Shown piece by piece: positions 33,707-40,205 of a DNA stretch of 54,537 bases. This stretch comes from Ferrithrix thermotolerans DSM 19514 (GTDB lineage Bacteria; Actinomycetota; Acidimicrobiia; Acidimicrobiales; Ilumatobacteraceae), in the NCBI GenBank assembly GCA_945861025.1, contig CAMASN010000015.1, positions 1 through 54,537 of the forward strand, in the 5' to 3' direction. Numbering within the stretch: the stretch's first letter is position 1; every line of letters starts with the position of its first letter. A model generated the notes under the pieces. The model saw only the letters and a list, made by a program, of their open reading frames with translations, was not told the origin of the DNA and did not search any database. A program made the position numbers and the translations under genes.

Positions 33707-34924
33707 TTACGAGACTGCGCCGCTGGTGCGCAATGCGGCGATTGCAGTGGCATCGCAACCGAGTTCGCCAAGCAACTCGTCGGTGTGCTGACCAAGCGTT
33801 GGGGCGCCGCCGCTGAGCGCTGCTGGGGTGCCGCTGAACTGTGCCGGGTGCCTTGGCTGACGCAGCCGTCCGGCCGTTGGGTGCACCGAATCTTCGAGCA
33901 GACCAATGGCTTGCACATGGGCATCGCTCGACAAGGCAGCGGGCGACAGCACTACGCCTGCCGGCACATTGTGAGCCTCAAAGCGAGCCATGACTTCGGC
34001 GGTGGTCATCGTGGCGGCTGCTGCACGAACGCGCAGCATGATCTCGTTCACTAACGCAGCGTTGCTGCGTCGAGCCACGATTCCGGCGACGCGCGGATCG
34101 TCGTAGCCGTCGACATCGAGTGCACGACACATGCCCGCGAAGTCGGCATCAGAGGTGGGGGTGCAGATGCCCCAACCATCGGCGAACCGAAACGGCTTGA
34201 ACGAGCCCGTGAAGCTTGAGGGCATGCTCAAGTCTGAGTCGAGCATCACTTCGTTGCCCGCAGCATCGGCCCACAAGAACGACACCACCGAGTCGAGCAT
34301 CGAGAGTTCAACGTGTTGACCGTGGTCGCCGCGCTCGCGAGCAAACAGCGCCGCTGTGATTGCCTGCACCGCATACATCGCCGTGATCTTGTCGGCGGCT
34401 ACTTGCTGCAAGAAGCGCGGCTCGCCGGTCTCGATGTCGGCCTGGCTGGCACCGAGTCCGCCGTAGGCCTGAATCACTGTGTCGTATGCACCCTTGGTGG
34501 CGTAGGGACCGGTGGGCCCAAAGCCCGACAGCGATACATAGATCAGGTCGGTGCGATCGCCGCGCACTGTGTCGTAGCCGAGGCCGAGTTTGTCCATCAC
34601 GCCGGGACGAAAGTTTTGAATGACGACGTCGGCTTGGTCGATGAGTTGGCGAGCGATATCGCGACCTTGCTCGCTGTTGAGGTCGAGCGCGATTGAGCGC
34701 TTGCCGCGGTTGCAGGTCTGGAACAGCGCCGACATGCCACCCACCGAGACACCGATCCAGCGGGCGATGTCGCCGAAGCCGGGTCGCTCGACCTTGACCA
34801 CCGATGCACCCTGATCGCTGAGCAGGGCGGCGGCGTATGGGCCGGTGAGCGCGATGGAGAAGTCGACGATGCGAATGCCGCGCATTGGTCCGGTAGAGGT
34901 GACGGCTGAGGTGGCGGTGGTCAT
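33707..34924 (-). CDS. CaiB/BaiF family (class III) CoA transferase
   Basis: A 405-residue class III CoA transferase. The conserved start is MRGIRIVDFSIALTGPYAA-like, followed by VVKVERPGFGD, NRGKRSIALDL and the catalytic aspartate in KGAYDTVIQAYGG. These enzymes move CoA between acids through an aspartyl-CoA thioester. ATG 34924 overlaps the stop of the upstream epimerase-like gene (ATGA), so the pair is coupled. Substrates unknown; an acyl-CoA pathway is likely, given the acyl-CoA ligase 2.3 kb away. Confidence 0.93.
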   Translation of the reverse strand: MTTATSAVTSTGPMRGIRIVDFSIALTGPYAAALLSDQGASVVKVERPGFGDIARWIGVSVGGMSALFQTCNRGKRSIALDLNSEQGRDIARQLIDQADVVIQNFRPGVMDKLGLGYDTVRGDRTDLIYVSLSGFGPTGPYATKGAYDTVIQAYGGLGASQADIETGEPRFLQQVAADKITAMYAVQAITAALFARERGDHGQHVELSMLDSVVSFLWADAAGNEVMLDSDLSMPSSFTGSFKPFRFADGWGICTPTSDADFAGMCRALDVDGYDDPRVAGIVARRSNAALVNEIMLRVRAAAATMTTAEVMARFEAHNVPAGVVLSPAALSSDAHVQAIGLLEDSVHPTAGRLRQPRHPAQFSGTPAALSGGAPTLGQHTDELLGELGCDATAIAALRTSGAVS

Positions 34925-36066
34925 TCGACGAACTCCTGTTGTGAGCGTGGTCGGCCACCAGGACCGCTGTAGGCAAGGCCGTAGCCAGGGGCTCGGCGAG
35001 CTTCGCCCGATGGTGTGAGCGATGCGGCAACTTGGGCTGCAGTCGCAGACATCGATGAGCGCAGGGCTGACCACGCGTCGATGAGGGCATCTTCGGCCGC
35101 ATAGTCGAACGGATCAGTGAGCACGGTTTCAGCGATTCCTCCGGGTTCGGGTTGGTTCGCAGTGAGCCAACGCGCGGTGAGGCCAACCGCTGTGCGGGCG
35201 GGCACTACATCGGCGTAACCGAGATCGTTCACGATTCGCCCAAGGTCGAGCACGCGATGGGTGTTGGCAGGCTGCGTCAGCATCGGCAACGCCGGAGTAG
35301 CGAACTCGAATGGCATCGAGATGATTTCGATTTCGTGGTCGAGTTCGGCGCAAATCAGTTCGATGACTTGGCGCACGGTGAGCACCTCGGTGTCGCCGAC
35401 ATTGAAGATCTTGCCGGCGGCTGCATCGGGTTTGTCGATAGCAAGCAGCAGCGCCTCGGCAAGGTTCTCGGTATAGCCGTGGTGATGCAGGGTGAGGCCG
35501 TCGTCGGCCACGATGATGCGTCGCCGACCATCGAGTACCCGGCGAACCACGCACCACTCGCGCGGTGCAAGTTGGTGTGGGCCATACACATATGGGTAGC
35601 GCACATGCGCTGCACCGGGGTGCGCCTCGAACACCGCTTGTTCGGTGCGCACAATGCGGAAACCCTTTTCGTCTTCTTCGGCAACCGCAACCGTCGCAGC
35701 GCCTTCGGCCGTTGGCACTGGCAGCCCGCGAGGCTCGAACGACCACGGGTTCATCCATCCGCGATAGGCCGGAACTCCGCCGACCGACAAGAAGCGTCCG
35801 GTGCGTCCGACCATCAGTTCGGCGATGCGGCGCAGCCTGCCATACATCACGATGGTTACATCGAAGGTGTGCCCTTCGAGCGCCGCGCCAAGCGACGCAA
35901 TGTCGTAGGGGTCGGCGTGAATGTGCGCGACTGTGGTGGGTGTTTCGTCGTGCTCGTGAATGCCGCGATGAAGAATGGTGACGTGATGACCGCGGGCTAC
36001 GAGGCCACGAACGAGCGGAAGCCCTGTGGGTCCGGTACCGCCGATGACCAGTACGCGTTCGACCAT
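34921..36066 (-). CDS. NAD-dependent epimerase/dehydratase family protein
   Basis: A 381-residue atypical extended SDR with VLVIGGTGPTGLPLVRGL at residues 5-22 (GGTGPTG). ILHRG and the promoter-side strand RFLSVGGVPAYRGW follow. The typical YxxxK is not evident: the region reads VPAYRGWMNPW. RIVRTEQAVFE and VRYPYVYGPHQL are typical of the mRNA-binding-like/atypical SDR group. The C-terminal half adds about 90 residues beyond the SDR core. Start 36066 gives the Rossmann N-terminus. It is coupled to the CaiB gene. Confidence 0.83.
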   Translation of the reverse strand: MVERVLVIGGTGPTGLPLVRGLVARGHHVTILHRGIHEHDETPTTVAHIHADPYDIASLGAALEGHTFDVTIVMYGRLRRIAELMVGRTGRFLSVGGVPAYRGWMNPWSFEPRGLPVPTAEGAATVAVAEEDEKGFRIVRTEQAVFEAHPGAAHVRYPYVYGPHQLAPREWCVVRRVLDGRRRIIVADDGLTLHHHGYTENLAEALLLAIDKPDAAAGKIFNVGDTEVLTVRQVIELICAELDHEIEIISMPFEFATPALPMLTQPANTHRVLDLGRIVNDLGYADVVPARTAVGLTARWLTANQPEPGGIAETVLTDPFDYAAEDALIDAWSALRSSMSATAAQVAASLTPSGEARRAPGYGLAYSGPGGRPRSQQEFVE

Positions 36067-36088
36067 GGCCGTGACAGTAGTACGGCGC

Positions 36089-36547
36089 TTACGCGAAGTG
36101 GCTGGCGAACCCGATGCGTAGCAGGCCTTGGAAGCATTGCTCGGCGGTGGCGTACAGCGAGCCAATCACGCGATCGAGTTCGTTTTCGCTGAGGGCCACC
36201 AGCGGGAGATCGCCGCGAAGGAACACCGCATCTTCGACTCCGATTGCGAAGTGAACCCCGATGAGTCGTTCGTTGCGACGCAGCAGGTTTTCGAACAGGG
36301 CCTCGATGTTTTCTTCGGGGGCGGGCATCACGTATGCCTCGTAGCGAAGCGTGCGCTGGCCCAGCGTGAGCCACACAGTGGTGAACTCTTTTTCTTCGCC
36401 ACGCATGCGCACATACCAGCGGGTGTCGTCGCCGTCGCCGCGGTCGATGGCCACAATGGCTGGGTTTACCACGGCGAAACCGGCGAGCCATTCGTCGATG
36501 TGACGCTCGATGACCACGAGCGAGGAATTGTCGTAGAGGTTAGTCAT
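36089..36547 (-). CDS. YbjN domain-containing protein (type III secretion chaperone-like fold)
   Basis: A 152-residue protein of the YbjN family: VIERHIDEWLAGFAV, WYVRMRGEEKEFTTVWLTLG-type strands, RYEAYVMPAPEENIEALFE (split here) and FAIGVEDAVFLRGDLPL. The fold resembles T3SS chaperones. In mycobacteria a YbjN protein directly follows mshA, as it does here with a 9-nt gap, so the two are probably functionally linked. Molecular role unknown. AGGA lies 8 nt before the ATG. Confidence 0.83.
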   Translation of the reverse strand: MTNLYDNSSLVVIERHIDEWLAGFAVVNPAIVAIDRGDGDDTRWYVRMRGEEKEFTTVWLTLGQRTLRYEAYVMPAPEENIEALFENLLRRNERLIGVHFAIGVEDAVFLRGDLPLVALSENELDRVIGSLYATAEQCFQGLLRIGFASHFA

Positions 36548-36556
36548 GAGCCGATC

Positions 36557-37768
36557 CTACGAACAGGCCACGAGTTCGCGAACAGCGAGGTCTGAATAGA
36601 CCCGGCGTAGGCGGGCGGCAGCGAAGCTCCAGGTGTACCGACGAGCCCGCTCTGCGGCCCGCACACTCATTGATGCGGCAAGCGCTGGGTCGTTGAGGAT
36701 TGAGGCGATGCGTTGAGCGAAGTGTGATGGGTCGCGGCCGGCCACGAGATAGCCCGTGAGGCCGTCGTCGACCAGAGTGAGCAGACCGCCAACTGCGCTG
36801 GCGACAACTGGCGTGCCGCATGCGGCTGCTTCGAGCGCGACCAGCCCGAAGCTCTCGCTGCGACTCGGCACCACCACGACATCTGCGGCCCGATAGTACG
36901 TGGACAAAATGTGGTGCGGCTGCGGCTCGACGAAGCGAACTTGATCGCTCACGCCGAGTTGGTCGATGAGCGACATGATGCGAGCGACTTCGCTGCCGCC
37001 TTCGAGACCGCTCGCGCCCCCGACTACCAGCAGTACTGCATCGGGCCGACGAAGTTCGGCAAGGGCGCGCACGGCAACATCGAGACCCTTGAGGGGCTGC
37101 AGGCGTCCGACGAACAACAGCAATGGCCCGGCCGCGAGGTCGAGGGCGCGTCGTGCGCCGCTGCGATCGCCGGGGGCGAAGAACGCATGCTCGACACCCG
37201 GAGCCACAATCTCAATGCGACCCTGGGGGTTTCCGTAGAGGCGCCGAAACTGGCTCTCTTCTTCGGTGCAGCTGACACAAATTGCGTCGGCGCAATTGAT
37301 GATCTCGGCTTCGGCGCGCTCGCGCCACGCGGGCTCTGGATCGCCACCCTCGGCCTTGACGCGAGCCAAGGTGTGAAAGGTGCTCACGAACGGCAACTCG
37401 AGTTCGTGCTTCACGCGGTGCGCCACGAGGCCGCTGAGCCAATAGTTGGCATGCACGACATCGACACCGGGTCCGTTGCGGATGTGCTCGATAACTGCAT
37501 CGCCGAACTCTTCGACCACATGAGGAAGATCTTCTTTGGCGAGATCGAATGGGCCAGCCGGTAGATGCACCACGCGATGGCCGGGCTCTACTTGAACCAC
37601 CTCAGGCAGGCCGGGCCGTGATGCTCGGGTGTAGGTGGTGCAATCAACGCCGGCTTGCGCCAACGCTGAGACCAACTCGCGCACGTAGACATTCATTCCG
37701 CCACTGTCGCCTGAGCCGGGTTGGGCTAACGGCGACGTGTGAAGAGAGAAGACGGCGACCCTTTGCAC
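36557..37768 (-). CDS. mshA: D-inositol-3-phosphate glycosyltransferase MshA (mycothiol synthesis)
   Basis: A 403-residue GT-B enzyme (GT4) that transfers GlcNAc from UDP-GlcNAc to inositol-3-phosphate, the first step of mycothiol synthesis. MshA hallmarks are SLHTSPLAQPGSGDSGGMN at the N-terminus, VVHANYWLSGLVAH, STFHTLARVK and the GT4 sugar-nucleotide motif SRSESFGLVALEAAACGTP. Length and the following YbjN gene match mycobacteria. Mycothiol reduces the RsrA-type anti-sigma system encoded at 8.9-9.8 kb. Confidence 0.93.
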   Translation of the reverse strand: MQRVAVFSLHTSPLAQPGSGDSGGMNVYVRELVSALAQAGVDCTTYTRASRPGLPEVVQVEPGHRVVHLPAGPFDLAKEDLPHVVEEFGDAVIEHIRNGPGVDVVHANYWLSGLVAHRVKHELELPFVSTFHTLARVKAEGGDPEPAWRERAEAEIINCADAICVSCTEEESQFRRLYGNPQGRIEIVAPGVEHAFFAPGDRSGARRALDLAAGPLLLFVGRLQPLKGLDVAVRALAELRRPDAVLLVVGGASGLEGGSEVARIMSLIDQLGVSDQVRFVEPQPHHILSTYYRAADVVVVPSRSESFGLVALEAAACGTPVVASAVGGLLTLVDDGLTGYLVAGRDPSHFAQRIASILNDPALAASMSVRAAERARRYTWSFAAARLRRVYSDLAVRELVACS

Positions 37769-37805
37769 AGATCAAAAACCATACCGAGTTGGTCGGCATT
37801 TCGGG

Positions 37806-38201
37806 CTAAATCGATTGGGCGACGAAGCTCTCGTACACGTTGAGCAGGGCTTGCTTTTGCTCTGGTGTCAACAATTGGTCGGTGCCGATGGCCTCACGTA
37901 CGCCGACCACCGTGTTGAGATCGTCGGGAAGGATGCCCGCCCGCACATACAGCGACTCGACCGAGATCTTGAGGGCCTTGGCGATCTGCTGCAGAATTTC
38001 GGCTGAGGGACGGCGAAGGCCTCGCTCGATCTGCGACAGATAGGTGTTTGAGACGCTGGCCACATCGGCCAAACCACGCACCGACATACGCGCCGTTTCG
38101 CGCTGATTGCGAATGAACTCGCCCACATCGGCGAGTCGGTTGCCGAGTTCGTTGCGCAGTGCAGGCCTGGCGTCGGGAGCAGTGCCAGACGATGGTTTCA
38201 C
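37806..38201 (-). CDS. XRE-family helix-turn-helix regulator
   Basis: GTG 38201 overlaps the stop of the RsiG-like gene (GTGA) and gives 131 residues. The HTH at about residues 30-85 reads RMSVRGLADVASVSNTYLSQ, ERGLRRPSAEILQQIAKAL. The C-terminal part (LTPEQKQALLNVYESF) is conserved in the actinobacterial family. Coupling to the RsiG-like anti-sigma puts it in the same WhiG-type transcript. Its targets are unknown. A longer frame to 38402 lies inside the overlapping gene and is rejected. Confidence 0.88.
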   Translation of the reverse strand: MKPSSGTAPDARPALRNELGNRLADVGEFIRNQRETARMSVRGLADVASVSNTYLSQIERGLRRPSAEILQQIAKALKISVESLYVRAGILPDDLNTVVGVREAIGTDQLLTPEQKQALLNVYESFVAQSI

Positions 38202-38692
38202 TCGTCGGCCAGCAGGTCGTCGACCTTGGCCTCGCCGTCGCGGTAGCGGCGCACCAGTTCGGCGCTGAGGGCATCGATGGTGCCAAACAACTCGCGCCGT
38301 TCGCTCGAACGAGCGTGCTCGAACGCCTGCAGGGCGTCGCTGAGCGCAGTGAGTTCGGTGTCGTTGAGTTCGGTGATGTGATGGGCCCCGAGGCTGCTGC
38401 ACAGTTCGTCAAGTTCGACAGCGATCGGGTGATCGCTGAGGTCGACGGTGGGGCGAGGTGGGCGTGCAGGACCGCTATTGAGATGGCGACCCAAGATGGC
38501 CGGCAGATCGTCGGACACGGTGCGGTCGTTGCCGTTGTCGCGCCGCTTCTGCTCGGCCGAAACAAGGTCGAGTCGGGCCTGCACCAAACGCCGCACGTAG
38601 CTGATGGCGTCTTCGGCGGCCTGCTGCTGCGAACGCAGTTCGCGAAGGTCGGCGAGCGAGAGTGTGGTTGGGTCAACTGATGGGTTATTCAT
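38198..38692 (-). CDS. rsiG: RsiG-like c-di-GMP-binding anti-sigma factor (anti-WhiG type)
   Basis: A 164-residue, highly charged, helical protein. Residues 27-42 read E27-x3-S31-x2-R34-x3-Q38-x3-D42, exactly the c-di-GMP-binding signature of Streptomyces RsiG. Residues 125-140 repeat it as E125-x3-S129-x2-R132-x3-F136-x3-D140, with Gln replaced by Phe. In Streptomyces, RsiG with c-di-GMP binds and inactivates sigma-WhiG; both motifs lie on an antiparallel coiled coil. AGGAG lies 5 nt before the ATG. A FliA/WhiG-type promoter 71 nt upstream suggests autoregulation. The sigma factor is not in this window. Confidence 0.8.
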   Translation of the reverse strand: MNNPSVDPTTLSLADLRELRSQQQAAEDAISYVRRLVQARLDLVSAEQKRRDNGNDRTVSDDLPAILGRHLNSGPARPPRPTVDLSDHPIAVELDELCSSLGAHHITELNDTELTALSDALQAFEHARSSERRELFGTIDALSAELVRRYRDGEAKVDDLLADE

Positions 38693-38701
38693 AAAGTCTC
38701 C

Positions 38702-38944
38702 TCAGACCGCTCCACCCGAAACGGGTGGCAGAACAGCCACTTCGTCGCGGGCCGAAATGACAGTATCGGCATCGGCCGATTCTCCGTTTACCCAGATTTT
38801 GCAACTGCCGAGCACAGCGGTGAACGCCGAGCCGTAACGACCTTGGGCTACTGCGAGCAATTCGCCAACCGTGTGCCCAGGCAGTTCGTCGCGACCGACG
38901 CCCGCTGCCTCGCGGGCAGATGCGAAGAGTCGCAGAATGGCCAC
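38702..38944 (-). CDS. MoaD/ThiS-family sulfur carrier protein
   Basis: An 80-residue beta-grasp protein: AILRLFASAREAAG at the N-terminus, IWVNGESADADTVISARDEV and VAVLPPVSGG near the end. MoaD donates sulfur to molybdopterin from a C-terminal GG thiocarboxylate. Here two residues (Ala-Val) follow the GG, so it would need trimming or would be inactive as a donor. No other moa gene is present. Its coding sequence holds the promoter of the rsiG-like gene. Confidence 0.82.
   Translation of the reverse strand: MAILRLFASAREAAGVGRDELPGHTVGELLAVAQGRYGSAFTAVLGSCKIWVNGESADADTVISARDEVAVLPPVSGGAV
38763..38790 (-). promoter_or_regulatory. FliA/WhiG-type promoter upstream of the RsiG-like gene
   Basis: Minus strand: TAAA (38790-38787), 16-nt spacer, GCCGATAC (38770-38763). 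It matches TAAA-N15/16-GCCGATAA at 11 of 12 bases, the best site in the window. It is inside moaD coding sequence; a start near 38756 leaves a 64-nt leader before the rsiG ATG. Confidence 0.7.
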
Positions 38945-38966
38945 GCCCAGATCGTAGCGGTGCCGC

Positions 38967-38972
38967 TACCCT
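38967..38972 (+). promoter_or_regulatory. -10 box of a probable leaderless promoter
   Basis: TACCCT is 8 nt before ATG 38981, in the 36-nt gap between the divergent moaD-like and phosphatase genes. Confidence 0.35.
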
Positions 38973-38980
38973 CGCCGTGG

Positions 38981-39595
38981 ATGCCTGCACAACGCAATGC
39001 CGAACTCTTGCCGACCCGACTGCTTGTTGCGCGTCATGGCCAAAGCGAATGGAACGCGGTGGGTCGCTGGCAGGGTCAAGCCGATGCGCCGCTCAGCGAC
39101 GAAGGCATGCGTCAGGCTGCCGATGCCGGCCTTGTTCTTGGCACCTTCGATTCGGTGTGGGCCAGCGATCTGCAACGAGCGTCGCTCACCGCAAACATCA
39201 TCGCTGAGATCATCGGTATCGGCCCCGTGCTTGTCGACCCGCGCTTGCGCGAGACCGATGTTGGGCCGTGGCAGGGATTAACCCATGACGAAGTCGAACA
39301 CGGGTGGCCTGGCTACTTGGCCGATCATCGTCGGCCCGAAGGATTCGAGCCCTACGACGACGCAGCCGAGCGGATGATGGCCGCGTTTCGCGACATCGCT
39401 CGGGCCAATCCGGGCGGCGAGGTACTGGTGGTGAGCCACGGCGGTGCCATCCGCGCCGTTCGCCGCTTGCTCGGCGCCAGCGATGGTCGCATCCCCAACT
39501 TGGGCGCAAGTTGGTTTACGGTTCGCGGCGACAACGTCATCGCTGGTGACTTTGTGTTGCTGATTAACACCGAACCCACCGGCGCTGCTCTGTAG
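38981..39595 (+). CDS. Histidine phosphatase family protein (phosphoglycerate-mutase-like)
   Basis: A 204-residue histidine phosphatase with the phosphohistidine loop LVARHGQSEWN, a second arginine/glutamate set (LRETDVGPWQG) and the C-terminal catalytic SHGGAIRA. The small size and lack of the dPGM insertion favour a broad-specificity phosphatase of the CobC/GpmB type over a glycolytic mutase. In mycobacteria a gpm gene lies near mshA, a loose parallel. ATG 38981 is favoured by a TACCCT box; the longer frame overlaps moaD. Confidence 0.88.
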   Translation: MPAQRNAELLPTRLLVARHGQSEWNAVGRWQGQADAPLSDEGMRQAADAGLVLGTFDSVWASDLQRASLTANIIAEIIGIGPVLVDPRLRETDVGPWQGLTHDEVEHGWPGYLADHRRPEGFEPYDDAAERMMAAFRDIARANPGGEVLVVSHGGAIRAVRRLLGASDGRIPNLGASWFTVRGDNVIAGDFVLLINTEPTGAAL

Positions 39596-39626
39596 TGGGG
39601 CATCAGTTGGCGAAGGAGGTCCGACC

Positions 39627-40205
39627 GTGAACAACGAGCTACGTCTTTTCGAAGACCACGAATACACCGAAACCTCTGTCGAATCCCTAACGGTCGAAAC
39701 CGTTTCCGAAGCTGCGGCAGGCCCGGCGTTTGTTGTAGAGATCGAACGATCCGCACGCCGCAAGCGAACGGTTGGCGCGCAACTCGTTGGCGGTGTTCTC
39801 AAAATCGTGATCCCATCGTGGATGAGCCGAGTCGAGCAACAGCATTGGGTCGATGTCATGAGCCGACGCTTCGAGCGCAAGATGTCTACCGACCGCGTCG
39901 ACCTCGTTGAACGAGCGCTCACGTTGGCGCGTCGTCACGACCTGCCTCGCGCTCGAGAGATTTCTTGGTCCGACAACATGTTGTCGCGATGGGGGTCGTG
40001 CACGCCGACTACCGGATGCATCCGCATCAGCACGCGCCTCGCTTCGTTTCCCGACTGGGTGCTCGACTACGTCATCGTGCACGAACTCGCCCATCTTGAG
40101 GTTGGCGATCACTCAGCCGAGTTTTGGCGTCTCGCCCATCGCTACCCAAAGGCCGAGCGGGCGATTGGCTATCTCATTGCGAAATCGGGCGACGAACACG
40201 ACTAG
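39627..40205 (+). CDS. YgjP/SprT-like zinc metallopeptidase (DUF45/M48-type)
   Basis: A 192-residue protein. The signature VIVHELAHLEVGDHSAEFW holds the zinc-binding HExxH and downstream His of the YgjP-like family. The preceding WGSCTPTTGCIRISTRL matches the family core. GTG 39627 has a near-perfect Shine-Dalgarno AAGGAGGT at 39613-39620. The N-terminal 60 residues are acidic and variable. The 3' end overlaps the convergent glycosyltransferase-like gene by 32 nt. Substrate unknown. Confidence 0.88.
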   Translation: MNNELRLFEDHEYTETSVESLTVETVSEAAAGPAFVVEIERSARRKRTVGAQLVGGVLKIVIPSWMSRVEQQHWVDVMSRRFERKMSTDRVDLVERALTLARRHDLPRAREISWSDNMLSRWGSCTPTTGCIRISTRLASFPDWVLDYVIVHELAHLEVGDHSAEFWRLAHRYPKAERAIGYLIAKSGDEHD

